NCBI RefSeq assembly: GCF_902498185.1
Contig: NZ_CABVIX010000008.1
Location: 124,001-188,000, forward strand
Length of the DNA: 64,000 nt
Origin: Pseudomonas fluorescens
GTDB lineage: Bacteria; Pseudomonadota; Gammaproteobacteria; Pseudomonadales; Pseudomonadaceae
Direction: 5' to 3'
The first letter of the stretch is position 1. The number at the start of each line of letters is the position of its first letter. Below are positions 17,186 through 26,113 of this stretch, piece after piece. A program made the position numbers and the translations under genes. A model generated the notes under the pieces. That model had not been told where the DNA came from, did not search any database, and worked only from the letters and a program-made list of their open reading frames with translations.

Positions 17186-18138
17186 GACGAAAAGCGATGG
17201 CGACTCGAGAGGCGCGCCACTCTACTCCTTTTTCCGCCGAATGGCAGGAAGCGTTCCTACAGAAAATTTAAAAAAATCCATGTTTTTTTCTTGACGGTTT
17301 CACGTCCTGCAAGTTCGTCAGAGAAGAGTTGGATGGATTGTCGGACAGACCGGGAAATCCTGGCACGCCCGTGCTAGAGCAAGCGCTTGGGACAATCCAC
17401 AGAAGCTGTGGATAACTCAGTGGAAAACCCACTCGGGGAACCCGCAAACCCTTGTGGAATGGGGCTTGAAGTCAAACTGACGATTTTTTCACCAGCTCGA
17501 ATTAGTGTTTTTTTTCATTGACTTAAGTGTCGCGCCGAGTCATTGGCGGGGAACCGCCGACCTGTTGCGAGGTTGAAACAAGCGTTGTTTCTGATGTGCA
17601 CAAGCTCGGCAACACCCGGCTTGGGCAAACGGAATGTCCAGGGACACGGGGGTCGAGGAGCCTAGCCCCCCTTCCCATTGCCTGGCCGTTGGGAGATACT
17701 GCTCGGCTTGGCGCGATAACAGCATCAAGTGCTTGCCACCGTCATGCGATTGCTGTAACGTGGCCGCCGTTAGTACCAAGCTTGAAAGTCAATTCTGGCC
17801 ACACTGTCCTTGCAGCATCCTGCTCAATCATCGAGCAGTAGCTGTCGAAACCAGGACCGGCCCACTCGATGGTTCCCTCGGCAATCCATACCTGCCCTAG
17901 CAAGAACCTCCCGGAAAATTGATCAGGATCTTCATCCAGAGGCCCAGAACCTTGCCCTGGCTGCATGCCTGCCTTCCCATGTACCTACCAGTCAGCCCAG
18001 CGCCACTCATATCAATGCGCCCAAACTGGCTGTCCTGTTCCAGACAGGTCCTGCGTCCTCATTAAATCATGACGCTACTGGAACGTTTTCATCGTGCACG
18101 GCTCGAATCCGTGTCTATTGCAGGAACATCCAATAACT
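17186..18138. other. Gene-poor intergenic stretch of about 950 bp
   Basis: No convincing reading frame on either strand. It holds AT-rich runs at 17264-17290 and 17481-17520, and an inverted repeat TCCACA/TGTGGA (17396-17401, 17407-17412) whose right arm extends into TGTGGATAA, a perfect single DnaA box (17407-17415). GC content and codon-like periodicity drop relative to neighbours. A small RNA could lie here, but I see no clear promoter-terminator pair. Confidence 0.5.
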
Positions 18139-18363
18139 ATGACGCACAATCATCACTTCCAGGCTGCGGTTAGCACCCTCTCCCAGGCATTTGCCCCTTT
18201 GAACTGCCTGATCTTTGCTCCGCGCAAAGGCAGCTTCAGCTTTACCCTGGTCGACGAGCATGGCATTGCATGCCATACCGAACGCCTTTACCCAGAGCAG
18301 TACAAGACGGCCGAGCCACTGCAAGCGATCATCGCTCGTACCCGCCAGTCGCTCACCGCATAA
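18139..18363 (+). CDS. Small conserved-looking hypothetical protein
   Basis: 74 residues: soluble, histidine-rich at the start, with alternating hydrophobic strands (LNCLIFAPRKGSFSFTLVDEHG) and a C-terminal helix (TAEPLQAIIARTRQSL). The composition looks like a real folded protein of alpha/beta type. AGGAA precedes the ATG at a rather long 12-base spacing. It stands alone in the gene-poor patch. I do not recognise a family. Confidence 0.6.
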   Translation: MTHNHHFQAAVSTLSQAFAPLNCLIFAPRKGSFSFTLVDEHGIACHTERLYPEQYKTAEPLQAIIARTRQSLTA

Positions 18364-18656
18364 GCCACTTCTCGCCAAGGCAAGCCTGCCATGGGAGCGC
18401 CGATCCGGCGCTCCGGCTTGCCCAGCGAACCTGCCTACAAGCCTATCGCCACCTTTCTCTCCTCCCAGACCTGGTAATTGCCTGAAGGCATATAGGTCCT
18501 GCGGCGCTTGTTTCAATCGATTTAAAAACAGTCCTTTACATCACGGTTATCACACTACACTTCAACTCGAGCGGCTCATGTCGCTTCCGGCGGGCCTGAC
18601 CATTTCACAGCTGCCAAGCTCCAGCGCCCGTCGGCCATCTTCAGTTCGAGGCCACC

Positions 18657-19139
18657 ATGGGTATCGCTGCGAACGAATTGAGCCAGTATGTGATCCGCCC
18701 GACCCTTGTCTATCTGGGCCGCCACTGCCAGAGCGCCGAAGCCCTGTTGCTGGGGGTTGCTGCCAGCCAATCGGCACTGGGCTCGGCACTGCATGATCGA
18801 CGTGGGCACGGGCTCTATAGAATCGGTGAGACACGTCACAATTATTTGTGGGATAAATTCCTTGCCCGCGATCCGGAACTTGCCAGCCTGGTGCGCGGGC
18901 TGGCCAGTCAGCATGCTTTTCTCTGCGGTCCGCATCTCGAGCTCACCGTGAATCTGCGCTACGCCACTGCCATTGCGTGGATGCTCATCGAAGAGCAAGG
19001 ATCGCCCCTGCCCAGGGCCGATGATTTGCTGGGACTGGCCCGCATCTGGCGCCAAGCCTTCCATCCCCAGGGCCGCTTGCGCGACTTCACCGATGCGTGG
19101 CACACCTGCATCGATCCACTGGCCCTGCATGCTTGCTGA
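18657..19139 (+). CDS. Hypothetical protein resembling phage virion P5/lytic-transglycosylase-like proteins
   Basis: 160 residues. The segment from GHGLYRIGETRHNYLWDKFLARDPEL, through ELTVNLRYATAIAWMLIEEQGSPLPRADDLLGLARIW, to DFTDAW follows the layout of small phage-encoded SLT-like/structural P5 proteins as I remember them: a Gly-Leu-Tyr-x-Ile helix, a Leu-Trp motif, a Tyr-Ala-Thr-Ala helix, and a Leu-Pro-x-x-Asp-x-x-x-Leu-Ala turn. The glutamate expected after the GLYQ-type motif is shifted or lost, so catalysis is doubtful. No signal peptide. GAGG lies 5 bases before the ATG. No holin, tail or integrase gene is nearby, so it may be a domesticated remnant. The assignment is tentative. Confidence 0.6.
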   Translation: MGIAANELSQYVIRPTLVYLGRHCQSAEALLLGVAASQSALGSALHDRRGHGLYRIGETRHNYLWDKFLARDPELASLVRGLASQHAFLCGPHLELTVNLRYATAIAWMLIEEQGSPLPRADDLLGLARIWRQAFHPQGRLRDFTDAWHTCIDPLALHAC

Positions 19140-19283
19140 AGTTTCCTACGAGGGAATCAGAAAGACCTGTCGATATAAGTAGGATTGTCCTACAAAACCG
19201 CTCTATCTCCGGGGATTCAGCCTATAGCGCGCCGAGGGAAATGTTGGTAGCGTTCGCTCCGGAGATCCCAAGGAGTTCTAATA

Positions 19284-20558
19284 ATGAAAAAAGTAATGCT
19301 CAAATCTTCCCTCGCCGTTGCCGTAACGCTTGCTTCCAGCCAACTGCTCGCCAGCGGTTTCGCGCTCAATGAACAAAGCATCAGCGGCATGGGGGTAGGT
19401 TTCGCGGGTCGTTCTTCCGCTGCCGAAGATGCCAGCACGGTCCACGGAAACCCTGCGGGCATGTCGCGTCTCAAGCGCGAACAGTTCACAGTAGGTGGCG
19501 CTGCCATCATTGCCAGGGCCGACATCAAGGGCAGCAGCTCCTATGGCGGCGAGACCGACGGTGACATGGTCCCGGTGGTCGGCGTCCCGATGGGCTACTA
19601 CGTCAAGCCGCTCGATGACCACTGGAGCGTCGGCTTCGGCGTATACGTCCCCTTCGGCCTGGTTACCGACTACGGCAGCGACGACGCCGCGCGCTACTGG
19701 GGCAAGAAAAGCCACGTCGAGGTCATCACCTTCCAGCCCACCGTCAGCTATGCCTTCAACGACAAGGTGTCGATCGGCTTTGGCCCTACCTTCAACCGTA
19801 TCGAGGGCGAACTGGGCTCGAACTTGCGTACGCCGATTCCCGGCGCTAGCGATGGCCAGGTCAAGATCAAGGGCGACGATACCGCCGTGGGCTACAACAT
19901 CGGCTTGCTGGTGCAGGCAACCGACAAGACCCGTCTGGGCCTGACCTACCATTCGATGGTCGACTACAAGCTCGAGGGCAAGACCCGCGTCAGCACACCA
20001 CTGATCGGCGGCCTGAGCGGCAGCAAGTTCGACGCCGACCTGAAGATCAAGACGCCTGAGTCGGTGGATTTCTCGGTCACCCATGAGCTGGACGATCAGT
20101 GGACCCTCTATGCGGGCAGCACCTGGACTCGCTGGAGCCGTCTCGAGGCGATCACGGTAACCAATGATGTGCCAGCGCCGATCTCAGGCCAGTTCGGCAC
20201 CATTTCCGAAGAGCAGAACTGGCATGACACCTGGGCTTACGCCATTGGCGCCTCCTACAAGGCGAACAAGCAGTGGACGTTGCGTACTGGCTTCACGATT
20301 GATCAGTCGCCGACCAATAACCAGGACCGCTCGCCGCGGATTCCGACGGGTGACCGGAAGATCTTCAGCCTGGGTGCAGGGTGGAGCCCGAATGATGATC
20401 TGACCATCGACGTGGCCTATTCCTATCTGTGGGAAGAGGACACCAAGGTCAATCGGACTGGGGCCACTCCGACCGAGAGCCTGCTCAAGGGTAGCTACAA
20501 CGCTACCTACGAGAACAGTGCTCATGGCGTCGGGGCTTCGGTGACCTACCGGTTCTGA
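19284..20558 (+). CDS. fadL: FadL/TodX-family outer-membrane porin for hydrophobic substrates
   Basis: 424 residues with a signal peptide (cleavage near residue 23, LLA/SGFALNEQS) and the OmpP1/FadL signature in the hatch domain (GFALNEQSISGMGVGFAGRSSAAEDASTVHGNPAGMSRL). The 14-stranded barrel ends in a terminal Phe (VTYRF), as required for outer-membrane insertion. It should carry long-chain fatty acids or similar hydrophobic compounds across the outer membrane. A strong terminator follows immediately. Confidence 0.92.
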   Translation: MKKVMLKSSLAVAVTLASSQLLASGFALNEQSISGMGVGFAGRSSAAEDASTVHGNPAGMSRLKREQFTVGGAAIIARADIKGSSSYGGETDGDMVPVVGVPMGYYVKPLDDHWSVGFGVYVPFGLVTDYGSDDAARYWGKKSHVEVITFQPTVSYAFNDKVSIGFGPTFNRIEGELGSNLRTPIPGASDGQVKIKGDDTAVGYNIGLLVQATDKTRLGLTYHSMVDYKLEGKTRVSTPLIGGLSGSKFDADLKIKTPESVDFSVTHELDDQWTLYAGSTWTRWSRLEAITVTNDVPAPISGQFGTISEEQNWHDTWAYAIGASYKANKQWTLRTGFTIDQSPTNNQDRSPRIPTGDRKIFSLGAGWSPNDDLTIDVAYSYLWEEDTKVNRTGATPTESLLKGSYNATYENSAHGVGASVTYRF

Positions 20559-20577
20559 TTGACTCCAACGTTCGACG

Positions 20578-20604
20578 AAAGCCGCCCCACGGGCGGCTTT
20601 TTTA
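20578..20604 (+). terminator. Terminator of fadL
   Basis: Ten-bp stem AAAGCCGCCC/GGGCGGCTTT (20578-20587, 20591-20600) with loop CAC, followed by a T-run. It also works in reverse for the convergent LysR gene, since A residues precede the stem. Confidence 0.9.
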
Positions 20605-20672
20605 TTGGGCGCGGTCAAGGCGGTGAGCGCTTCGCGTCCGGGGTCAAATGCCAAGCCAGATAGACAAAAGCT

Positions 20673-21590
20673 CTACAGCAGGTCGCCAATCCGAGCCTGC
20701 AGGTACTCCATGAAGGCGCGGACGTTGGTGGTGAGGGCGAAGCGATCGGCAACGCAGAGGTAGATGTCCATTGGCTCGGTCTGGGCGTAAACGTGGCTGG
20801 CTTCGCTGTATTCGAACAAGGGCACCAGTTGCCCGGATTCCAGGAAAGGCCTGGCAATGAACCCGGCCAGACGGGCGATACCGCCGTCGTTGAGCGCCAT
20901 CTGGGCGAGTACGTCGATGTCGTCACTGATCAGCACCGAGCCGAACGGCGCCTCGAATCGCAGACCGTCGCGCACGAAGCCCCAGCGCAGGAAGCGCCCG
21001 TCCACCGGGTAGCGAAACACCAGGCAACGATGATCGCGAAGCGCCTCGGGGGTGGCCGGCCGGCCCGCCTGCGCGAGATAACCGGGGCTTGCGCAGCAGA
21101 TGAAGGGTACTTGCGCCAAGTGCCTGGCCAACAGGTTGTCGTCCATCTGCGGCTTGATCCGCACGCTCACGTCGACCCCTTCCCGTGCGTGGTCGACTCG
21201 ACGGTCAGTCGTTATCAACTCTATTGAAAGCTGCGGGTAGCGCGCGCAAAAGGCCGGTATCAAAGGCGCGAGCACATGCCTGCCAAACGCTGAGGTCGAG
21301 GCAATGCACAACCGTCCGTTGGGTTCGCTGTCTGGCGTGGAGACCGCTTGCTGGGCCAGTGCAAGGTCGCGTTCGATATGCCGGACCTTGTCATAGTAGA
21401 GGCTGCCGCCGGTGGTCAGTGCCATGGTGCGGGTGGTGCGCGCCAACAGTCGTACCTGCAGGTGGGCCTCCAGCCGGGCGATGTTCTGGCTGACCGCCGC
21501 TGGGCTGACCCCCAATGTTCGGGCGCCGGCGGCGATGCTGCCTCCTTCCACGACCTTAATGAAACTGCGGATGGCATTGAGCAGATCCAT
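20673..21590 (-). CDS. LysR-family transcriptional regulator
   Basis: 305 residues. The N-terminal winged helix-turn-helix (MDLLNAIRSFIKVVEGGSIAAGARTLGVSPAAVSQNIARLEAHL) is typical of the CrgA-like subgroup. The effector domain runs from about residue 90 (RLCIASTSAFGRHVLAPLIPAF). It is divergent from the DUF2798 membrane protein 119 bp away, which is its likely target by the usual LysR arrangement. The inducer is unknown. Confidence 0.9.
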   Translation of the reverse strand: MDLLNAIRSFIKVVEGGSIAAGARTLGVSPAAVSQNIARLEAHLQVRLLARTTRTMALTTGGSLYYDKVRHIERDLALAQQAVSTPDSEPNGRLCIASTSAFGRHVLAPLIPAFCARYPQLSIELITTDRRVDHAREGVDVSVRIKPQMDDNLLARHLAQVPFICCASPGYLAQAGRPATPEALRDHRCLVFRYPVDGRFLRWGFVRDGLRFEAPFGSVLISDDIDVLAQMALNDGGIARLAGFIARPFLESGQLVPLFEYSEASHVYAQTEPMDIYLCVADRFALTTNVRAFMEYLQARIGDLL

Positions 21591-21709
21591 GCGGTGCCTC
21601 AGGTGATTCGTAAGAATCCCTTTATAAAGAACTCATCAAGCGCGGTCTACCGACACGCGTGCGCGTGTTGCTAACCTGCCCGCACATTCATAGTCCAGAG
21701 CCGCCCCCC

Positions 21710-21970
21710 ATGAACGACACGCCCCTGCACCGACGCAGCAAGCTGCACCCCAAGGCCACGCCCTACGTGTTCGCGCTGTACATGTCGTCGATCATGGCGT
21801 TGCTGATGTGCTTTGTGATCACCGCAGCGAATGGCGGGGTGGGGGCCGATTACCTGGACAACGTGCTCAAAGCGTATCAACTGGCGATGCCAGTGGCGTT
21901 TGTTTGCGTATTGATGGTGAGGCCGGTAGTGATGCGGCTGGTGGCGTTGACGGTCCATGCACAGGGATAG
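21710..21970 (+). CDS. DUF2798 small membrane protein
   Basis: 86 residues with two hydrophobic helices (YVFALYMSSIMALLMCFVITAANG and YQLAMPVAFVCVLMVRPVVMRLVALTV), matching DUF2798. Start at ATG 21710, as the upstream in-frame ATG at 21659 would add a non-conserved arginine/proline tail. Divergent from the LysR gene and probably controlled by it. The biochemical role of this family is not known. Confidence 0.8.
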   Translation: MNDTPLHRRSKLHPKATPYVFALYMSSIMALLMCFVITAANGGVGADYLDNVLKAYQLAMPVAFVCVLMVRPVVMRLVALTVHAQG

Positions 21971-22122
21971 AGCGTACTGGCCGGCGTCGCGGCCTCCACC
22001 ACTCTCCAGTCCATCCACCACGACTGAGGTGACTCGCCGTAAAGGCGAAACGGAATCTGGACCACCGTATCAAATGGATGAATGCAGCAGAAAGCATCAC
22101 TGCCGCTCCTCCAGGAACCCAA

Positions 22123-22674
22123 TCAAGGCTGCGATGCAATTGCCTTCTCTATCGCCGCCTTGAACTCCGGGTCATCCGGCTTAGTCAGGCTGGAAAAATT
22201 ACCAATTACCTTCCCCCGCCGATCCACCACGTACTTGTAAAAATTCCACTTCGGCGCACTGCTCTGCTCGGCCAACTGCTTGAACAACGCAATGGCATCA
22301 TCCCCACGAACCGGTTGAGCCTTGGTCATGGTAAAGGTCACGCCGTAGTTGGCATAGCAGACCTTGGCCGTCTTCTCGCTGTCGGCGTCTTCCTGCTTGA
22401 AGTCGTTGGATGGTACGCCAAGCATTTCCAGGCCTTGCTCGTGATACGCCTTGTAGGCGCTCTCAAGCCCTTCGAACTGGGGAGCGAAGCCGCAGTAGCT
22501 GGCGGTGTTGATGATCACCAGCGGCTTTCCGGCAAAGCGTTCGCACAGATCGACTTGCCCCTTGCCGCGCAGCTCGGGCAGGCTGCCCTGCAACAATGCC
22601 GGGCAATTGGCCGCCCAGGTCGAAGCGGCGGTGGCGAGGGTCAACAGCGGTATCGACAACCAGCGTGCACGCAT
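22123..22674 (-). CDS. Glutathione peroxidase family protein, exported
   Basis: 183 residues. The signal peptide (to about residue 21, ASTWA/ANCP) predicts a periplasmic location. The peroxidatic cysteine C61 sits in [16 protein letters not shown]; it is Cys, not selenocysteine. The partner residues WNF appear later ([13 protein letters not shown]). Probably reduces peroxides using a thioredoxin-like donor, as most bacterial members do. AGGAG lies ahead of the ATG. It ends a run of minus-strand genes reaching back to cobO. Confidence 0.88.
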   Translation of the reverse strand: MRARWLSIPLLTLATAASTWAANCPALLQGSLPELRGKGQVDLCERFAGKPLVIINTASYCGFAPQFEGLESAYKAYHEQGLEMLGVPSNDFKQEDADSEKTAKVCYANYGVTFTMTKAQPVRGDDAIALFKQLAEQSSAPKWNFYKYVVDRRGKVIGNFSSLTKPDDPEFKAAIEKAIASQP

Positions 22675-22717
22675 CTTGGTTCTCCTGCCTAGGAATCCTT
22701 GAACCTGCAGGTTACGC

Positions 22718-22840
22718 CTAACACACGCCCATGCCCATCTGCATCAACGCCATCCCGCCCTTCTGCCAACCCCACCAGGCGAGTGTCAACAGCGCAAGCA
22801 TGGCCGGCAGCAGCAGCCAGGGAAGCGCGCGGCGGTTCAT
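22718..22840 (-). CDS. 40-residue single-pass membrane peptide coupled to the MFS gene
   Basis: Reads [20 protein letters not shown], continues [20 protein letters not shown], then TAG. It has a positive N terminus, one hydrophobic helix (residues 7-25), and a Gly/Met-rich tail ending in Cys. Its ATG overlaps the MFS stop codon (ATGA, 22837-22840), so translation is coupled. Such an overlap and clean membrane topology support a real gene. Possibly a small accessory subunit of the transporter; that is inference. Confidence 0.7.
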   Translation of the reverse strand: MNRRALPWLLLPAMLALLTLAWWGWQKGGMALMQMGMGVC

Positions 22841-24039
22841 GCGGCATGCGCCTGCAAGCGGTCGACCGGGCGCTCGCGAACCGGCCAGTTCAGTGCGGCA
22901 GCCAGGAGGCTGAGCAGCACCGAGATCTGCCAGACGAGGTCGTAGTTGCCGGTCTGGTCATACACCACTCCGCCCAGCCAGCCACCAAGGAAAGCGCCCA
23001 ACTGGTGGAACAGGAAGACGATGCCGCCGAGCATGGACAGGTTGCGCACGCCGAACAGCGTGGCGACGGTGCCGTTGGTCAAGGGCACGGTGGACAGCCA
23101 CAACAGGCCCATGGCAATGCCGAACAGGTAGGCGCTGACTTCTGTCACTGGAGCCAGCAGGAACAGCACGATGACCACCCCGCGCAGCAGGTACAGGCCG
23201 GTCAGCAGCCGCGGCTTGGACATGCGCCCGCCGAGCCAGCCGGCGGTGTAGGTGCCGACGATGTTGAACAACCCGACCAGGGCCAGCACTGTGGTGCCGG
23301 TGCTGGCGGGCAGGTGCTGGTCGACCAGGTAGGCCGGCAGGTGCACGCCGATGAACACCACCTGGAATCCGCAGACAAAGAAGCCCAGCGCCAGCAGCCA
23401 GAAACCGGAGTGTGAGCAGGCCTCGCGCAGGGCTTCGCCCAGGGTCTGTTCGACACCATGACTGGGCAGCGGCCGGTCACGCAGCAGGCCCACCAAGGGC
23501 ACGATGAAGGCGACCAGCAACCCCAGTACCAAGAGCGCCGCGGACCAGCCGAGCCAGCCAATCAGACCGAGGGTGCCGGGCAACATGGCGAACTGACCGA
23601 ACGATCCTGCAGCACTGGCGATGCCCATGGCCATGCTGCGCTTCTCGGCCGGTACCGCACGCCCGACCACACCCAGGATCACCGAGAAGGACGTCCCGGA
23701 GAGCCCGATGCCAATCAGCAGTCCCGCGCTCAGCGAGAGCGACATGGGGGAGTCGGCCATGCCCATGAGCGCCAGCCCGGCGGCGTAGAGAATGCCGCCG
23801 ATGATCACCACCCTCGCCGCCCCAAGACGGTCGGCCAAGGCACCTGCGAACGGCTGGGCGAGCCCCCAGATCAGGTTCTGCAACGCAATGGCGAAGGCGA
23901 ACACTTCGCGCCCCCAGCCGAAATCGGCGCTCATGGGCGCCAGGAACAAGCCGAAGCCATGGCGCACGCCGAGGGACAGTGCCAGGATCAGTGCCGCACC
24001 CAGCAGGATCCAGCCACTGGTCCGCCAAACGGAAGTCAT
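22837..24039 (-). CDS. MFS transporter
   Basis: 400 residues and twelve helices. The first helices (ILALSLGVRHGFGLFLAPMSADFGWGREVFAFAIALQNLIWGLAQPFAGALADRLG) carry the MFS loop 2-3 motif (GALADRLGAARV). The family is monocarboxylate/oxalate-formate-like, with GL.L.P.S.D...GW...F. The substrate cannot be predicted. It follows the GH5 gene by 76 bp on the same strand and overlaps the 40-residue peptide gene. Confidence 0.87.
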   Translation of the reverse strand: MTSVWRTSGWILLGAALILALSLGVRHGFGLFLAPMSADFGWGREVFAFAIALQNLIWGLAQPFAGALADRLGAARVVIIGGILYAAGLALMGMADSPMSLSLSAGLLIGIGLSGTSFSVILGVVGRAVPAEKRSMAMGIASAAGSFGQFAMLPGTLGLIGWLGWSAALLVLGLLVAFIVPLVGLLRDRPLPSHGVEQTLGEALREACSHSGFWLLALGFFVCGFQVVFIGVHLPAYLVDQHLPASTGTTVLALVGLFNIVGTYTAGWLGGRMSKPRLLTGLYLLRGVVIVLFLLAPVTEVSAYLFGIAMGLLWLSTVPLTNGTVATLFGVRNLSMLGGIVFLFHQLGAFLGGWLGGVVYDQTGNYDLVWQISVLLSLLAAALNWPVRERPVDRLQAHAA

Positions 24040-24115
24040 TGTTATTCTCCAGCCATCGCAAGGTCATGCGGATATATACCCGCCTTGAGACGACTGCAAG
24101 TGTTTCATGCGTTGA

Positions 24116-25300
24116 TCACGGTTGCAGTCGCCGCAGGATAGGCTCGAATACCGGTGTCGCCTCGCGTGCAATCGGGTCAGGCGTGCCCTGTTCGACCGCC
24201 TCCCAATACCTCCAGGGCACCTTTGCGGTACCCAGCTCATAGTCCATCCCATCCCAGTTGTCTTCGCGAAAACTGTAGAACGCCCAGTGCAGGCGAGCGT
24301 CGTCGAGAACGCTCAGCGCGTCGTCCAGATATTGCTGGCAGCCTGGCAGGCGGCGCATGCATCCCAGCTCACCAACCACCAGCCGCGAACGGGGCAGGTT
24401 CATGGCCGCCGCCCAGCGCAGCGGCTGCTGCAGATAGTCGGCGACCCGGAGGGCATCCCAGTGTTGCGTCTGTCCGCCAAAGGGCACTGGGCCGGGATAG
24501 CCGTAGGGCTTGGCGCGCGTCAGGTTGGGCGCGCTGGTGGCCGCGTAGGGCTCGTACATGTGCACGCTGTAGAGGGTCCTGCGGTCCGCCAGTGGCGCAG
24601 GCCAATAGGCGAAGGCATCAGCCGCGGCGTACCAACCGGCGTCGAGCATCACCGGGGTGTGCGGGTCGACCTCGCGGATAGCCGCGACGATCTGCTTGTA
24701 GAGCAACGGCAGATCACGGGGCCCACCCTGTTCGCCCTTGTACCAGGCGCGCATCGCTTCGGGGCTGGCATGCTCGGGCAGGCCAGCGTTCTTTTCCGGA
24801 GCCGGTTCGTTGATCAGGTTGTAGGCGGCGACCGCCGGGTGGTCCTTGAGCTCAATGGCCAGGTCACGCCAGAAGGCGGCCGACTGCTCCCAGTAGCGCT
24901 TGTCTTGCCAGAGGCGGTCGTCGAAGCGGTCGTGGTTGTTCTGTGCCCAGCGCATGCCGGGCAGCGACAGCGGAGCGATGACCACTTTCAAACCTGCCGT
25001 ATGGGCGTCGTCCAGCACCCGGCGCAGTGTCGCCAGGTCAGACTGGGCGAGGCCCTGGTACTCATCGGCATCCCCCAGCAGGAAGTCCCGCCTGCTGGGC
25101 TGCCACTTGTCGTAGGACAGGCGGACCCAGCTCGCGCCATAGCCCTGCAGGGCAGTGAAGTAATCCTGCTGGGGCGGCAAGCGGTTGAAGCTGTTGCCCC
25201 CCTGGCGCGGCGTGTCCCAGAAACCGATCAGGTCGGCGGCGGGTGCGTTGCCCGAGAGGCAGCACAGTGTCATCAGGCTTGCAGTGATCCAGCTACGCAT
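24116..25300 (-). CDS. Secreted glycoside hydrolase family 5 (cellulase-like)
   Basis: 394 residues with a signal peptide (to about residue 22, GNAPAA/DLIGF). TIM-barrel GH5 landmarks are visible: WVRLSY near 57, the acid/base Glu in YNLINEPAPEK near 165, HMYEPY near 250, and the nucleophile Glu in VVGELGCMRR near 310. It should hydrolyse a beta-glucan or beta-mannan outside the cytoplasm; the exact substrate is unknown. GGGAGG precedes the ATG. It is 83 bp after cobS on the same strand, but functionally unrelated to B12. Confidence 0.88.
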   Translation of the reverse strand: MRSWITASLMTLCCLSGNAPAADLIGFWDTPRQGGNSFNRLPPQQDYFTALQGYGASWVRLSYDKWQPSRRDFLLGDADEYQGLAQSDLATLRRVLDDAHTAGLKVVIAPLSLPGMRWAQNNHDRFDDRLWQDKRYWEQSAAFWRDLAIELKDHPAVAAYNLINEPAPEKNAGLPEHASPEAMRAWYKGEQGGPRDLPLLYKQIVAAIREVDPHTPVMLDAGWYAAADAFAYWPAPLADRRTLYSVHMYEPYAATSAPNLTRAKPYGYPGPVPFGGQTQHWDALRVADYLQQPLRWAAAMNLPRSRLVVGELGCMRRLPGCQQYLDDALSVLDDARLHWAFYSFREDNWDGMDYELGTAKVPWRYWEAVEQGTPDPIAREATPVFEPILRRLQP

Positions 25301-25383
25301 ACAGCCTCCCCGATCAGACTGAGAAAGTCGGCGAGCATACGGCTGGGTCGGTGTTCAGACACTAAACGACACGTGACCAGGCG

Positions 25384-26112
25384 TTACAGGGCCAGGACCA
25401 CCACCACGGTCAGTTCAAGCACCTCGAGCAGCGCCCCTGCCGTATCACCGGTGGTCCCGCCCAGTCGCCGGCACATCAGCAGACGCAACCAGGCAAATAC
25501 CAGCAGCGCTACGGCCAGCACCACAGCGGCCTGCAGTCCGCCCAGCAGCAGGCACGCCAGGCTGCACGCCAGCAGCATCCAGCGGCCCGCGCTGCGCGGC
25601 AGATGATCGGCGAGCGCCTGGCCCAGGCCACCGGGCCTGACGTAGGGCGTACACAGAAACAGCCCCAGCAGTCCCGCGCGGCCAACCAGCGGCGCCAGCA
25701 CCAGCCAGGCACCCTCCCCGCGCTCGACCAGCACCCACAGCGCGCAGAACTTGAGCAGCAACAACAGCACCAGGGTGACCACGGCGATCGGTCCGCTGCG
25801 CGGGTCCTTCATGATCTGCAAGGTGCGCTCGCGGTCGCCGAAGCCGCCGAGCCATGCGTCGGCACTGTCCGCCAGGCCGTCAAGGTGCAGCGCACCGCTG
25901 AGCAACACCCACAACGCTAGCAACAGGGCGGCCTGCAACGGCGGTGCAGTACCGTGCAGCACACTGCTTGCGCCCCAGAGCAACACACCGAAGAGCAGCC
26001 CGATCGTGGGGTAGAACAGCAACGAACGGCCCATCTGGGGCGGTGCGGGCATACCGGGGAGGGTGACTGGCAGGCTGCTCAGGAACTGCAGGGCAATCCA
26101 GAAGGGCACCAC
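25384..26112 (-). CDS. cobS: Adenosylcobinamide-GDP ribazoletransferase
   Basis: About 242 residues with six to seven helices. Joins alpha-ribazole to adenosylcobinamide-GDP, the last condensation of B12 synthesis, at the inner membrane. The signature is HLDGLADSADAWLGG near residue 85. Start taken at GTG 26112 (reads V-V-P-F-W-I-A-L-Q-F-L-S-S-L-P), one base after the cobC stop, with GAGG just upstream; GTG 26109 is equally possible. A longer frame back to 26325 runs across cobC and is not used. Confidence 0.9.
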   Translation of the reverse strand: MVPFWIALQFLSSLPVTLPGMPAPPQMGRSLLFYPTIGLLFGVLLWGASSVLHGTAPPLQAALLLALWVLLSGALHLDGLADSADAWLGGFGDRERTLQIMKDPRSGPIAVVTLVLLLLLKFCALWVLVERGEGAWLVLAPLVGRAGLLGLFLCTPYVRPGGLGQALADHLPRSAGRWMLLACSLACLLLGGLQAAVVLAVALLVFAWLRLLMCRRLGGTTGDTAGALLEVLELTVVVVLAL

Positions 26113-26113
26113 C

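Noticed and set aside
17396..17415. Possible replication-related site (DnaA box in inverted repeat)
   Set aside because: Only one consensus box, no dnaA/dnaN/rpmH context and no clustered boxes, so not an origin.
17527..17966. Several 70-105-codon frames in the gene-poor patch
   Set aside because: No ribosome sites, Cys/Ser/Pro-rich noise composition, mutually overlapping on both strands.
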